Assembly: GCA_947561715.1 (NCBI GenBank)
Contig: OX387202.1
Span: 19,481,001-19,545,000 of the forward strand
Direction of reading: 5' to 3'
Length of the DNA stretch: 64,000 bases
Source of the DNA: Ascidia mentula
Lineage: Eukaryota; Chordata; Ascidiacea; Phlebobranchia; Ascidiidae
Under the pieces are notes generated by a model. The model saw only the letters and a list, made by a program, of their open reading frames with translations. It did not search any database and was not told where the DNA came from. Positions within the stretch are counted from its first letter, which is position 1. The number at the start of each line of letters is the position of its first letter. Of this stretch, positions 52,301 through 64,000 are shown piece by piece. The translations under genes were made by a program, and so were the position numbers.

Positions 52301-53588
52301 AATAATTAGTCGGCACAGAAATACACAAAAGTAGTCGGAAAAGAAATATAATGATCTGTATTCACTGTGTGTTGTACACTTATTGGTAATTGGTAATGCC
52401 ATGCGGTAGAAAAAGTTAAAAAAGTATAACAGATATAACGAAAATACAATAATCAAATTCTTAGTTAAAAAATGTAAATACCAGTGGGAAATAAGGATTC
52501 CGTTTACACTGGAAGTAGGAAATGAGATAAAAAAGGTTAAGAACCACTTAAAAAAGGTTAAGGAAAATCTGTTGCCCAGACGAGTTTATGCGGTCGTTGT
52601 TGCCCAACTCCTTGTGGTAAAATCTTGAGTGCCAAGTACTGACCTTTGCCAAAACGTTGCATCTTGACTGGAAAGTTAGAATTATCCGCTTTGTTCTTCA
52701 GCTACAATAAAGCCTCCTTGTAATCCTCCAGTCGTTTGTGAACTTAAAGTTGAAAAATAACTGGGTTTCCTTCTCAAAACTTCTAATCCCACTCTGTGTT
52801 TATTGCTTAGTTGACAAATAATTATCCCACACAACACAACACAATGTATGACACATGTCGTTTATTACGTCATAAAGGGTTTTATGTTTAACAATAATTT
52901 CCATGAGCAACAAACCAATGTGAGCGGATTGATTTAAAACAACAAATTGTCCGCTGTTATTTAAATTACTTTGCATTAAATTAAACATTATGACATTGTT
53001 GTTTTCAGTACTTTCAGCATTGGTGATGAAGGAAGTTCTTACACAATTACTATATCCGGGTATTTGGGAAATATATCAAATTCCATGGCACGTATTAACG
53101 GGATAGGATTTTCAACACGCAGCAGAGACCATGATACGTGAGTAATAATGATACAAAGTGTCTGATTATATTTCTGTTTTACTAACGAAGTAAATCGAGT
53201 TGTTTTAATAAAGATGAAATGCATTTCTTTAAATAGTTGATTTTCGTTGACAAAGTTAACCGCCCACCCTAAATCAACAATTGTAAAAATCAATTACTCT
53301 GAAACAGGGGGTTGCGTTAAAGTTTTAGTTAAACACAAGTTTTAACTGAGTTTAAATAAGTTGTAACACAGAGTTGTTGACAACCGACTTAATTATAATT
53401 GCAGGTGGTCAGAAGGTAATTGTGCTGTGTCTTATGGTGGAGCTTGGTGGCATCATGATTGTGGATATGCCCAACTCAATGGTCTGTGGTCGAGAACTTC
53501 TACTAATGTCAACACTATGACTTGGTATTATTGGAAGAGTTCATGGAACGGAATAATGAGTTCTAAGATGAAAGTGAAATGCGAATAA
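46345..53588 (+). CDS. Type II membrane protein with coiled-coil stalk and fibrinogen domain
   Basis: Exons: 46345-46396, 46744-46866, 48618-48645, 48788-48850, 49346-49411, 49470-49523, 49583-49636, 49696-49749, 49809-49862, 50218-50330, 50600-50696, 51386-51485, 53009-53137, 53405-53588; phases agree at all junctions. The start ([17 protein letters not shown]) gives a short cytoplasmic tail with YEMT and YEEP tyrosines. A transmembrane helix ([23 protein letters not shown]) spans an exon border, and coiled-coil exons (QLxx[12 protein letters not shown]) follow. The C-terminal fibrinogen-related domain has [45 protein letters not shown] and GAWWHHDC. There is no signal peptide and no collagen repeat, unlike the secreted paralogue at 36188-38916. 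Probably a surface pattern-recognition or adhesion receptor; that role is inferred from the family. Confidence 0.8.
47073..48514. mobile_element. Penelope-like retroelement fossil with long inverted arms and GIY-YIG remnants
   Basis: Two inverted arms of about 387 bp (47073-47459 and 48129-48514) enclose about 670 bp, all inside an intron of the membrane fibrinogen gene. The minus strand at 47922-47485 reads [13 protein letters not shown] and [10 protein letters not shown]...LDVCEAKW. Just inside the right arm the plus strand (48010-48128) reads C-x10-C-x2[24 protein letters not shown]. These are the tail and head of a GIY-YIG endonuclease module as in Penelope-like elements. Frameshifts and an in-frame TAA (48058-48060) show it is dead. 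Inverted arms recall the terminal repeats known for Penelope-like elements. Confidence 0.6.
49470..49862 (+). repeat. Tandem array of four coiled-coil exons (113-bp unit, 226-bp higher-order unit)
   Basis: Four 54-bp exons start at 49470, 49583, 49696 and 49809, exactly 113 bp apart, separated by three 59-bp introns. Each encodes an 18-residue unit such as [17 protein letters not shown]. Exons 1 and 3 are alike (NIVEQ) and exons 2 and 4 alike (NRVDQ); introns 1 and 3 appear identical while intron 2 differs at a few bases. This implies a duplication of a two-exon, 226-bp block. The last exon diverges after LQ (GQLSNTSN). Symmetric phase 1 introns keep any copy number in frame. Confidence 0.9.
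49918..50037. repeat. Small foldback
   Basis: Arms 49918-49955 and 50000-50037 are near-perfect inverted repeats (shared core AGAAGCGAGTCATGACGTGA) with a loop of about 44 nt. The block is intronic in the membrane fibrinogen gene. No target duplication is evident. Confidence 0.65.
50769..51170. repeat. Foldback element with hammerhead-like core sequence in each arm
   Basis: Arms of about 105-110 bp (50769-50873 and 51061-51170) are inverted copies with a 4-nt insertion in one. The right arm reads CTGATGA at 51087-51093, then a GTCT/AGAC hairpin, then GAAAC at 51114-51118. This is the order found in hammerhead ribozymes of Penelope-like elements. The left arm (minus strand) has TTGATGA in place of CTGATGA. 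The element lies in the intron 50697-51385. Confidence 0.65.
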
Positions 53589-56540
53589 TTGTTGGGGAGG
53601 TTTAAAGTGACGAAAATTAACATTGCGTCGTTAGTTACCATGGCAACGTTGTGTTGATTGACAGTTATTGACAGACATTGTAAATACTTTCACCTGTTTT
53701 GGCAAAGGCTTTAAATCGTAAATAACAGGAAAGCAATTATACCGAACCGAATTTATTCCACAAATCCTTACAATGTTTGTGTTAATAGCGAACTTCACCT
53801 TTCTGCATTTTTGTTATTATCATGGTATTTGTTGGGCGTTACTTAAAACGTCTACACAAATAATAACACTGCCGTATATCTGACTCCTGATAAAAAGGCT
53901 GCTATCAAACCCAAAGTCAATCGATCAGTTTAATACATAATAAACAAGCGCACGAGGATTAACAATAACACGTTACAAACCACGCGTACAAAAAGTCTTT
54001 GTCCTATATGTCCTTTGTCCTCTGTCCCTTCGTATCTTTTTTACGCAAAAGACATGTGGGCTATATAGAAAATGCATACCGGGTTATTTGAGTTCGGATT
54101 ACCACGGGACTCATTTGAAAAGGCGGCTTGTTGCTGGAAGTGTCAACGAACGAATAGCACGTTCGCCGTAAATGAGTTGAACTTGGTTTTAAGCGTGATT
54201 ATTATCCGACGTTAATAAAAAAAACGGTTGATGCCAGAAAAACACAACATAACAATTGCAATTATGACGTCGACACTACTTATTATTACATTTTGTGCGT
54301 TTCAGATGCCACTTCTTCCATAGAATTATGTCAACGTGTCAATTAGATATTGACAACATATTCCGTTTTATCATTCCTTGTATATCATGTCGTTGTTGTA
54401 ATATCGCATGCAACCGTTTCCATGCTTTATGTTGATAATCCATGTAAATATAAACATTGATCCATCAGATTTGACGGTTGATATGTGATTCGAGGATGTC
54501 AGTAAATTTGATTCAGTTCAGTTTGGCTTTCTCTGATAAACCCCAAAAATGCAGTCACGCCAATTCACCGCTAATATTTACAGAAATGTGCGGATATCGC
54601 GGCGCCATTTTACCGACTTATGGTTTTATGTGAGGGTAAATTGTGTAACAAGGTTTCTTGTCAACACCCAGGTCCTCATTGCAGCCCAAATGATGACCTC
54701 ACGGCCGTGGGCGTTCGAGTGGCGTCTGTCACGTGTTTCATTTGTGTTGTTGTTTTTGTCTGTTCAGTTACCTTCCTACCTCTGCGCACACCTTGCTGCA
54801 ACTCATTCCAACGTGGCACTGATAATGAACACAGTGGTGTTTGAAACGTTTGCTTCGGCATGAGTAGCATACTAGCTTTGGCTTTCCTTTACAAATCATT
54901 TTCTTGTCACCTCCCAAGGTTAGACCTTATACACTCTTGTGTAATAACCAAACTTAACACAGCAGTTTGTGGAGGACACAGACGCGTCTGATGCGTCTGC
55001 CGGTTGCATTCCATGGCAGAATGTAGATGGCATGGAGAGAGTGAAGTTTTGTAGAATTGTTCATGGAAATTTTGATAGAAATTGAACTACAGAAGTATGC
55101 CTTGATTTGACTTGTCGAGTTAAGACCTCCTCTTGTCTACGCAATCGGTTTAAAAATAGTATTTTGCCCCCAGGTCGGACATTATTTTAGTTAAAAAGGC
55201 TTCAAAAGTGTCGATTGGTTTTGTGAAAAAGTAAATCACAAAAACCTCATGCAATTTGCAATTCAATGTTGTCCCCAAGCCTTATTCTATGCAATGCCAA
55301 AAACATTTTTGCCGGGAAAGTTGCTTTGGTTGCCCCCTGGGAGCTATTTCTGCTATCCTATAGGACATAAAAACCATCTGAAGGCTCCTCAGATCCTTGC
55401 AGTGTTTTGTCAAATGCAGCTGCAATTATTGTTTTTTTTCTTTGAATATTTAGTACTAGTGGACATTCATAGGTCATAAGCCGCAGGAAATGTTTTTGAA
55501 AAGGGTTTCCACCTTCGCGACCAATCAGCAAGCCTGCCAAGAAAGTCTCGGTCTGACATCATGTTGGTAGGCATCGTCATCAGTGTTTAGTTCTTGGATC
55601 TAACTAAGTTCTAAGACCAAAGGCATGGACTCTGAGACCAAACTGCAATCTCTGTGATCCATGAGACCACATGTTAGGATCTAGGAGACCAAATGTTGTA
55701 ACCCAAGAGACCACATTGCGATCTGAGTTGGACCGAATGTTAGGATCTGTTTATTTGTGGAAAGAGTCGCAAATATATAGGAACATATCAAAGATGACGC
55801 AGAAACAAAGAGATAATTGCTGCGATTACGCGACAAAGGGGACTTAGAAGAAGTAGCGCAAGTTGAAAGATGTAACGCAAGCGAGATAACTAGCGCAGGC
55901 GTCAGAAAGACGGGGTGATAATGTAAAAGAGCAGAAAGCAGTTTTGAAAGTTTAAACAAAATATTAAAATGTTTCGGAGTATTACAAGCCGAATTTACAT
56001 TCTTTGGCAAAAACGCAAGTTACTCAGTATGTGTATTAATGCTGAAATGCCTCAAAACTTTAAACAAGAAAGCCAAAGCTAATAAGCTGCTATACATTAT
56101 GTGCAAACGTTTCGATCATCAGTGCAATTTGAGAAAGAGTTGCAACCAAGAAAGCGCTGAGGTAAGCAGGCAAGTAAACGGGCGAAACATAACAAAACCT
56201 TAAAACATGATATGGGAGATTTGATACTGATACGGGTCCCATAGTGTTTAATACAGATTAAATACAGAGTGCATATAATACAACTAACACTAAAAATAGG
56301 GATGGTGCCCTCAAAACCATTGGAGCGTGCAATAAATTAACTTTGTAGATTCAAATAATTGTGGAATTTCAGATAAAATAAATATTTAGATCACTCCATT
56401 CAAAATTTTGACGATTAAATTTTGATCAAAATTAAAATAATAATTGTTTCGAAGGTGATTTCCCTGCGGGGAGTTTTTCAGCGATAAAATGAGTTGAAGA
56501 AAGAAAAGTTTAAAATTTTCCCCGATTCCATGTTCGTATA
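53589..56540. other. Intergenic region with a dispersed repeat
   Basis: About 3 kb with no recognised exon. Positions about 54770-54890 resemble 27150-27262 in an intron of HELZ2-like copy B (shared CAGTGGTGTTTRAAACGTTTG and ACTAGCTTTGGCTTTC), so both belong to a dispersed repeat of unknown class. Positions 55600-55760 contain loose repeats of a GAGACCA/AGATCT-type motif. Confidence 0.45.
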
Positions 56541-58322
56541 ATGAATAACCTTAAAGTGTTTCTCGAAACTCTTGATCGAACTCTTGATCTAAGGACGGCT
56601 TTGGAAAGATATCGCGCAGAAAAATATGGTAAGTGTTTGTCTAGAGCAGGAAACTCTTTGCTGCGGAACTTGATGTGAATTTGTGAATATATTTTTCTCC
56701 GGCATATTTATAAGTTTTTTGCATATGCAGAACGGCAGATCTTATTAGCAGCAACTCGACAGACTGTAAGTTTGCAAAACAATAATTGACAAAATTGAGC
56801 AACAACTGCAAAGCTCCCAAATCACTGCAGCAATTTTACACAACATAAGTTTGATTTCCTGCCATATCTTCGACTTCACATACCTCCTGTGCAGACCCCA
56901 GTCTGGAACCTCGGTCTAGAGTGCACCTTTTTAATATTCTGCTTTATTATTACCTTACAAAAAATTTTGGTAAAAACTCTATGGTCTTTGTTATAACAAG
57001 GTCTCAACTGAGTGTGAATTTGAAATGTTTAAACTGTGTTAAATAAACATGAAAAAATGATTGTGTGTTACGTTTCAGAAACCTTGCTACAGTCATGGGT
57101 AACAGAAAGACATAACAGCAAGCAAAGTCAACTAACCACAAAAGAAGAACCAACAGTTGAAAAAAATGTAAAGCTTCAAAAAGAAATTGAAAGTGTCGAC
57201 AGCATGCTTCAAAAAGCTAAATTAATTCGAGAATCTGGTGGACAATCATCAAAACGTTCCTCTTCTGCCCCAACCCAGTCAACAAAACAAGGATGCAGAT
57301 TATGCATGAGAGGAAACTGCCCCAAGCATAAGATGTTTATGGTGAAACCAAACAAAACTATTGAGAAGTTGAGTAGGACAAAAAACAAAGTTGGGACGAA
57401 ATCAAAAACTGGGATTGTGTCACAAGGAACAAGAATTTCATCTGCTGGAAAGAATCGACATGCCTCAGTCTCAATACAAAAAACAAATCGGGAAAAGAAC
57501 GCAGAAATTATGGATTTAAAGGCAAACAGAGTGTCCTCTGCAGTTATAACAGAAGCCCCTGCAGCACAAAATTCATCAACTAAACCTAACGAGCCACCAG
57601 AGTGCACTGTAGTCACAAAGTCTCTTTTGGAAGTCGTCAAAGAAAGTAACTCCCTTAACAAGTACCAAAAGCTGAAACTAATGCAGGCAAAATTAAAAGT
57701 TGATTCAGATTATTTAAGTGACCCTACATGCTCTGAAGAAAGTAGGTTTATATCAGCTCTGTATAGCAGGAAGCAAAAGGTGAAACTCATCACGGGTGAT
57801 GCAGCATTAACTAATATAAACAGAATTTCAAAGAAATTGCACAATCTAAGAGCTGTCTTAAATAGCAAAGAATCCCTGTCCAGATACCAAGACACTGGTG
57901 CAAAACTGTACTTTGAGCGCAAGCTGTACAAACAAGTTGCAGACTGTCTCGACCAACTTTTAACACAGTTCAATGATGTTAGGAATGCCAAGATACTCTG
58001 TCAAAAACAACCATCTTCTGAAGATCCAACAGTTCCTACCAACATTTTTTCGAGTCCTTTCCATCTTACATTTAAACATAAGAGTGAAGTTGTAACTTTG
58101 TATCGAGCTGAAAGTGACTTTATTTGGAATTTTATACATCTGACATTTAAAGGACGGATTCATGAGACCTTAATTCCATTATTAAATTCCATGAACTCAC
58201 ACGACAATTTGGAAAAAGACAGAATCAGTGAAGATTTTTCGACAGGTGTAAAGCATACATATGGACTTCTGGCTCCACTGCAAAGTCGATCTTTGGCCCC
58301 AGCGCTTGTGTGGGACAAATGA
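56541..58322 (+). CDS. TEDC2: TEDC2-like protein (tubulin epsilon and delta complex subunit 2)
   Basis: TEDC2 works with TEDC1, delta- and epsilon-tubulin to stabilise centriole triplets. Exons: 56541-56628 (MNNLKVFLETLDRTLDLRTA), 56731-56765, a possible 19-bp exon 56895-56913, and 57079-58322. Without the small exon the frame fails at the 56765/57079 junction; with it the frame is open (RQ-TPVWNL-ETLLQSW). Support for TEDC2: an early helix LQKEIESVDSMLQKAKLIRE, a long Ser/Lys-rich low-complexity middle, and a C-terminal block RISKKLHNLRAVLN...YQDTGAKLYFERKLYKQVADC. This block has the layout of the TEDC2 C-terminal helical region. A CRLCMRGNCPKH motif is unexplained. The match is from memory of the family and needs a profile search. 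AATAAA lies near 58493. Convergent with TRMT1, about 500 bp apart. Confidence 0.55.
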
Positions 58323-58818
58323 GTATTTATTTATTTTAAAGATGCAAAATTTCTGCACTGATAAAAACATGTTTTTTTTATGCAGTTTTAAATTTTCGTT
58401 AAACATTGAAATTTTAGACGTCACTAATGTGTTATAAAGACAGATCAAGAAAACCGTAGTTTTTTTAAAGGAAAAACTTTCGAAACATCACCAATAAACA
58501 CAGTAAGCACATACAACAATTTACATGAGCATAACTATGAGGTTGCTGCATCGATTTTAATTTGTTTGCCTGAATTATTTAACTTGTTTTTCTTCTTTCT
58601 TTTTCCTTGAAATCTTTGACTTTTTTCTTTTAAACTTCCGTCCATTATAATTGCTCCATCCCTTCGCAAAAGAAATTTGACTTAAAAATTTAACAAAACC
58701 ACAAATCTGTTGTACAATTGAAACTATTGTTACAATAAAAATGAACAGGTGATTTGACACAAATTGACAGCATCACAAAATATTTTCCTCATTTCTGGGA
58801 AATATTAATAAGCGAGTC

Positions 58819-61800
58819 TTACATGGAAACTTTCGCCCTTGCTTTTGGTCCCCAACAACTTGGCATCTGGGGAAATCGAGTAATTCCTTTGTTTCTCGAT
58901 GCAGCTTCCCAGTCTTGTCGCTCAGTCAGGTCAATATTAGGAGATGTGATGGGTTTTGACAAGATTTGTTCAGCTGGAGTCCCAACTGGAAGAGGTTTTT
59001 TTCTTGGTGGAAGACTTTCGACCTGCAATGAATCAAATCTATGATATTGTGCTGTTGCTGCTATCAGGCAGAATTTCAATTGTCAATGTAACCGGCCCGC
59101 AAAATGTTTTAGGTTTGTTTAAAAAAAATTTTCTATGTTGTAATTTTTCATAGAAGGTCAGCATCAGGTACATTGAGAATAGCAAATATCTGATATTATC
59201 CAGGCACATAACATTGTTTCCTGGTTAGATTATTTTGAAATTTTTTAACAAATCGACAAAACATTTTTGACAATGTGATACAGATGAGCATTTTTTCTCA
59301 CATATTTTCGAAGAATATCCCAAATGACAACAGGTGGGGTATCTGTCTTAATACTTGCCGGGTTGTTATGAAACGATGAAACTCGATATCCAGAATTAAG
59401 TATCGCTGATCTGCAAATGAATTAATCATTGATTGGTCAGAAACCCTGACACGATTAAACTCAAACCTGAAGAGTTTTAGTGAAGGTGCTGAAATCTTAA
59501 GAACCTTTGATAACTGGTCGTTGACATAATAGAAAGGTACGTCAGCCAATTCCTGATGAAAATCACATAAACGGTGCAAAAAAATGACAATGTACATAAT
59601 ATTGTAAAAGTGACTATGAACATACCTCAGTAATCATTGTTAACATTGATTCAATTCTTTTATTTGTTTTAAATCGATTAGGAAACCGTTGAACAAGGGA
59701 TACAATTCGTCCCACAAAATCAATATCGTGCAGTGGATCTCCCCAGTAAGGTCCACAAACCTTCAGATATTTATCACAATAAAATAGTGAGGTGAATAGG
59801 TAATACGTTTTACCCTGTGCTTATGTCCACAGTGTTCACATGTAGGTCCAACAGGAGGGCCAATGCCTGTTTGAAAAACTCTGTAAAAAACATTTAACTT
59901 TAATTTTGTATCTTTATTGTTTTATAAAGTGTATTTAAAAACAAATGTAGCACAAATTTTTGTAACGTTAAATTTCTTACAAGACAAATATATAGCAAAC
60001 ATTTTGACAATAAAATAATGCCTCAAACCAAACACTACAAAATTTAATAACACGAAAGACATTTTTAAGATAACTTCAGTGCAAGTCGTACTCAGTGTTC
60101 GCTGCTTTGCTGATTAGTTTTTGGCAGTAATAAGAAGAACAACCCGAACATCTGTACATCCTGATCTGTTTGCTGTCAAACATAAAATAACTCACATCAA
60201 CTGTAACACAACAACCAGTCACAAAAAACCTACCAAGATGCTTGTTTCGTTTTCAAAGGGCCATAATGAACTCGCACATATACACGGACATAAAAATCAA
60301 CGCTGACTGAAAGCAGTGGTTCAATGTAACGGGAATACTTTGCCGCGGCAGCTGACAAAGCACCAAGTAATATCCTTAAACCCTTTCAAACAAACATTGC
60401 AACATTTCGTAAAACGCTGAAACTTAAACTTTACCAATGAGGAAAATCCCACAAAAATATTCTTATCAACCTAAAATACCAAAAATATTTGTAAAAAGGA
60501 GAAGAAATATTTAAAAGAATTCCTAACCTGTTCTCCGTGAGCTTTGGTCACAGCAGGAATACAGTTATATTTCGACCAACAAGTTTCTGGGTATTTCCCT
60601 GCTAGCACTGCCATATCTGTGCACGTCACACACAGCAGACCTAATCACAAAATCATGCTTTTAACCCAAATGTAATGAAAATAGTAAAAGCTGACACTAC
60701 AGATGTAAGTGAATAAACTGAATCGAATTAACCAAGGTATTTCTGGCGATTATGCATCAAATTGCCCGCAGTGTTCTTATCAAATGTTTAAACATCAACC
60801 ATAGCAGTTGCTTTATTTAGAAAAATATATTTCATCATAAAGGAATTTAATTTTCTGCAACTTCTGTACGTATAAAAACAAAAAGGAGGAAGGTTGAGTA
60901 AAGCTGTGTGCTATATGATCGCTGTTTAAGTTTTTAGTAGTTTAATATTCCCTCAAATCGTTCAAGCAATAGAAAACACCAAAGAAAGTGAAAGATAATT
61001 TTCAGCTAACCTTTGCATGTGACAGATTTTACAGCAGAATCCAGAAAGTTCGAAGCAGATCCAAATGGGTCGATATCCACGACATCAAACCCATTGTCTT
61101 TGCCACAATTCTGATGCATGAATAATCTAAAACAGGGCAACGATTTTTTGACAAGGAAAGCGCTTCATGATGAATCATCATTTTTATCATAAAAAGGTTC
61201 ATCAGGTTTATAAGCTGAAATCCTAATAGCTTTCCCAAAGCAAAAAATACATGATCAGACATACACAGCATCCTCATTTCCTGCTTCAACTAAATCTTCT
61301 ACTTGATTGTGTTTCACATTTCTCATGATAGCTTCGTATGCTGGCAGTGAAATGTCATTAGCAACAATTTTTTTCACTCCTGTCAATTCCTTTGCAAAGC
61401 GCATTGACCTCAGACCTGAAGCAGCAAGAGCTTCCAGAATTGTAATTCCTTCCTGAAAATAATAATGTTAAATTCAAACGCTTAACTCATGTGAAAGTTA
61501 TAGAGCAGAACTTGCAGTGCATACTATTTACACATAAATTTGATACCAGTCAGTGAAGGCACAGAGCACCACACACCTCACATTTCTCTCCTTGGTAAAC
61601 ATAACTTGGTTTTCCTGCATCAATTCCACTAGCGTTGTTTTCATCCCCACCAACTTGTATCACGGTCGGATCATTCCGTTCAAACTCAGCCACTAAAATA
61701 AAATCAGTAATTGTTATGGAATAATACGAATGTCAGAGAAAACTTATAAAGCTACGACAAACTTGAAATATTTTTATTACCTTTATCACAAATAACTTGC

Positions 61801-62095
61801 ATGCAACTTACTATGAATATTTTTCTTCGCCAAAAATTCTTTTGTGAATTCTGATATAACAGCTAACCTAAAAAATCAGATTCAATTGTTATTTCATTAT
61901 GATATATAAGCATACAACTAAACAACACAGCTTAGTTAGTTTTAATACAAAACTCCATGTTGCATACGTCAAGTCACGATTAAACTCCTGAACATGGTTG
62001 TAAAAAACATTTTGTTGATCTTTGGGAATCAGGATTTCAGCCCTTCCCTCTGTGACTTTATCATAATCGTCGTCCCAGGAAGTTTGTGCAGTCAT
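58819..62095 (-). CDS. TRMT1: tRNA (guanine-26 N2)-dimethyltransferase
   Basis: Trm1/TRMT1 uses S-adenosylmethionine to make N2,N2-dimethylguanosine at tRNA position 26. Exons, 5' to 3' on the minus strand: 62095-61968, 61867-61812, 61692-61577, 61452-61265, 61126-61011, 60640-60528, 60382-60234, 60172-60092, 59880-59814, 59760-59626, 59552-59467, 59410-59302, 59022-58819. Family motifs: VTEGRAEI and [12 protein letters not shown] at the N-terminus, [16 protein letters not shown] and IVANDIS (SAM site), [17 protein letters not shown] (catalytic DPFG), [34 protein letters not shown]. The zinc-binding pairs are RCSGC and [19 protein letters not shown] and CWGPKARAK come later. All phases agree. 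The 81-bp exon 60172-60092 is needed to avoid a TGA at the junction. It looks complete and functional. Confidence 0.93.
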
Positions 62096-63183
62096 TTTTA
62101 TAAGCCTAAAAACAGTGCGACTCAAAAATCATTTTATTTTGTGCCAACAGATAATGCAAAGCATGTTTATGTCTGGCGTTGACCAAAACTGATTTTGTAA
62201 CAAAAAAATTGCATGGTTTGTAAAAGAAGTCAATAGAACCAATTAATCATTGAAACACGCCAGGTATACGTACTGGCTTCCAACCTTTTGGCGTTCTTGT
62301 TTCCAAATTGAAGGTACGCCTTCACCACTTTTGACAACAATAATGATTTGTTTGATGAAAAAACAGAAAACATCAGAAATGTTGCTTTCCCAACTGATCA
62401 CGTGGTGTATGGGAAAACCCCAGATGTGAACTCTAAACCGAAACATGCAGCTTATACACAAAAATATTGTTTCAATAATTCGGCCAAGTGTGTTTCACGT
62501 GTTATTCAACAAAACGCAAGTTTTGTCAAAGAGCTCCCAAAAATGTTTTTCAAGCCCAAGTATTATGCAGGAGGGGGCGAATAAGGCGTTCGCCCTCCAA
62601 GAATATGATTTGGTTTGGTCGTAAGATTGATTTTCGTTGGTCACTGCTTTGTCTGGCGCATGCATCTTCCGGCCAAACGACCAAAAATCGCTATTTCTGC
62701 GTTACAATAAGTTTTCGGTCGTAAGCAGTTCATAGCAACTACTTTTTTCAAGCCTTAGACCTGATTCCACCCCTATTTTTGAAATCGGGCTTTTGAAAAT
62801 TTGTCCGAATTGCTGTGCGCCGAAGAAATCAACATCGCCCAGCTCAATTGTTTGTGCCTTTGTTAGGATTCTTTATGGCAAAATTTATTGGCAGTTTGGA
62901 ATTTTACGACAAAGAGATTTTTCCCCAACCCTATTGCTCTGTTTCTCCGGCGCAAAATGTAAAACGACACGCGACAGTCGTGATGCGACATGGAATGTTG
63001 GCAAAACCGCGGCTTGGTAGAATCTAAAAGAGGGTAGATACATTGACCACATAACGGGGGCATCGACGCAAACCAGATTATGACGTCACAATCGCTTTTA
63101 ACAATGGACAAGGTTGTGCGTGCGTCAAATGTGCGTGAAGTGCGCTGTAGTCTGAAACGTGTCAACTGAACCGTGAATGTTTT
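62096..63183. other. Upstream of TRMT1; no recognised gene
   Basis: About 1.1 kb between the TRMT1 start and the minisatellite. It should contain the TRMT1 promoter. No exon or repeat family was recognised; short open frames have no domain. Confidence 0.45.
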
Positions 63184-64000
63184 GAAGCATTAAATACTCT
63201 AATGTGGGTTGGGCCTAGATTTCAGTTATGGTGTAGCATGGAAGCATTAAATACTCTAATGTGGGTTGGGCCTAGATTTCAGTTATGGTGTAGTCTGGAA
63301 GTATTAAATACTCTAATGTGGGTTGGGCCTAGATTTCAGTTATGGTGTAGCATGGAAGTATTAAATACTCTAATGTGGGTTGGGCCTAGATTTCAGTTAT
63401 GGTGTAGTCTGGAAGTATTAAATACTCTAATGTGGGTTGGGCCTAGATTTCAGTTATGGTGTAGTCTGGAAGCATTAAATACTCTAATGTGGGTTGGGCC
63501 TAGATTTCAATTATGGTGTAGTCTGGAAGCATTAAATACTCTAATGTGGGTTGGGCCTAGATTTCAGTGATGGTGTAGCGTGGAAGCATTAAATACTCTA
63601 ATGTGGGTTGGGCCCAGATTTCAGTTATGGTGTAGCGTGGAAGCATTAAATACTCTAATGTGGGTTGGGCCCAGATTTCAGTTATGGTGTAGCATGGAAG
63701 TATTAAATACTCTAATGTGGGTTGGGCCTAGATTTCAGTTATGGTGTAGCGTGGAAGCATTAAATACTCTAATGTGGGTTGGGCCCAGATTTCAGTTATG
63801 GTGTAGCATGGAAGTATTAAATACTCTAATGTGGGTTGGGCCTACATTTCAGTGATGGTGTAGCGTGGAAGCATTAAATACTCTAATGTGGGTTGGGCCC
63901 AGATTTCAGTTATGGTGTAGCGTGGAAGCATTGAATACTCTAATGTGGGTTGGGCCCAGATTTCAGTTATGGTGTAGCGTGGAAGCATTAAATACTCTAA
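63184..64000. repeat. 57-bp minisatellite running off the window end
   Basis: About 14 head-to-tail copies of a 57-bp unit containing ATGTGGGTTGGGCC and TTATGGTGTAG. Variable positions include GCC(T/C)AGA, TAG(CAT/TCT/CGT)GGAAG, GAAG(C/T)ATT and CAGT(T/G)ATGG. Because 57 is divisible by three, one frame stays open across many copies, which mimics a repetitive protein. The array continues beyond base 64000. Confidence 0.95.

Noticed and set aside
63202..63855. Long open frame encoding repeats of a 19-residue unit (MWVGPRFQLWCS...)
   Set aside because: It is a by-product of the 57-bp minisatellite, whose unit length is divisible by three. There is no start context, domain or exon structure, and some copies carry an in-frame TGA.

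Overview
The window is animal nuclear DNA. Genes are split by many short GT-AG introns, intergenic DNA is AT-rich, and several small transposons are present. Gene content and compact intron style point to a tunicate of the Ciona type. That is inference; no single sequence here proves the species.

Layout. (1) 747-5878 (+) is the 3' part of a HELZ2-like gene (copy A); its start lies before base 1. (2) 8135-33828 (+) is a second, complete HELZ2-like gene (copy B) in tandem, with about 55 exons and roughly 3,000 residues by my count. Its order is zinc fingers, UPF1-like helicase 1, acidic linker, RNB exoribonuclease domain, UPF1-like helicase 2. (3) 36188-38916 (+) is a secreted collagen-like/fibrinogen-domain (ficolin-like) gene with one exon lacking a normal splice acceptor. 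(4) 39656-40262 (-) holds two orphan MyTH4-domain exons. (5) 42370-43211 (-) is a broken USB1-like gene. (6) 46345-53588 (+) is a type II membrane protein with a coiled-coil stalk and a fibrinogen domain, a relative of gene 3. (7) 56541-58322 (+) is a TEDC2-like gene, convergent with (8) TRMT1, the tRNA guanine-26 dimethyltransferase, at 58819-62095 (-). (9) From about 63184 to the window end is a 57-bp minisatellite.

Mobile DNA is mostly intronic or intergenic: a tRNA-derived SINE-like family (three copies, one with a clear 14-bp target duplication), a 326-bp hAT-type element nested in one of them, a Harbinger-like element, a Penelope-like fossil with a GIY-YIG endonuclease remnant between long inverted arms, and several foldback elements. 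Some foldbacks carry sequences resembling the hammerhead ribozyme core.

The main themes are two local duplications. One is the tandem pair of helicase-nuclease genes; in mammals HELZ2 is an interferon-induced RNA helicase/nuclease and nuclear receptor coactivator. The other is the pair of fibrinogen-domain lectin-like genes, one secreted and one membrane-anchored. Both pairs show patchy near-identity that suggests gene conversion. I did not find an obviously new multi-gene system. The strongest unusual structures are the tandem coiled-coil exon duplication in the membrane fibrinogen gene, the composite SINE-like insertion in copy B, and the Penelope-like inverted structure.
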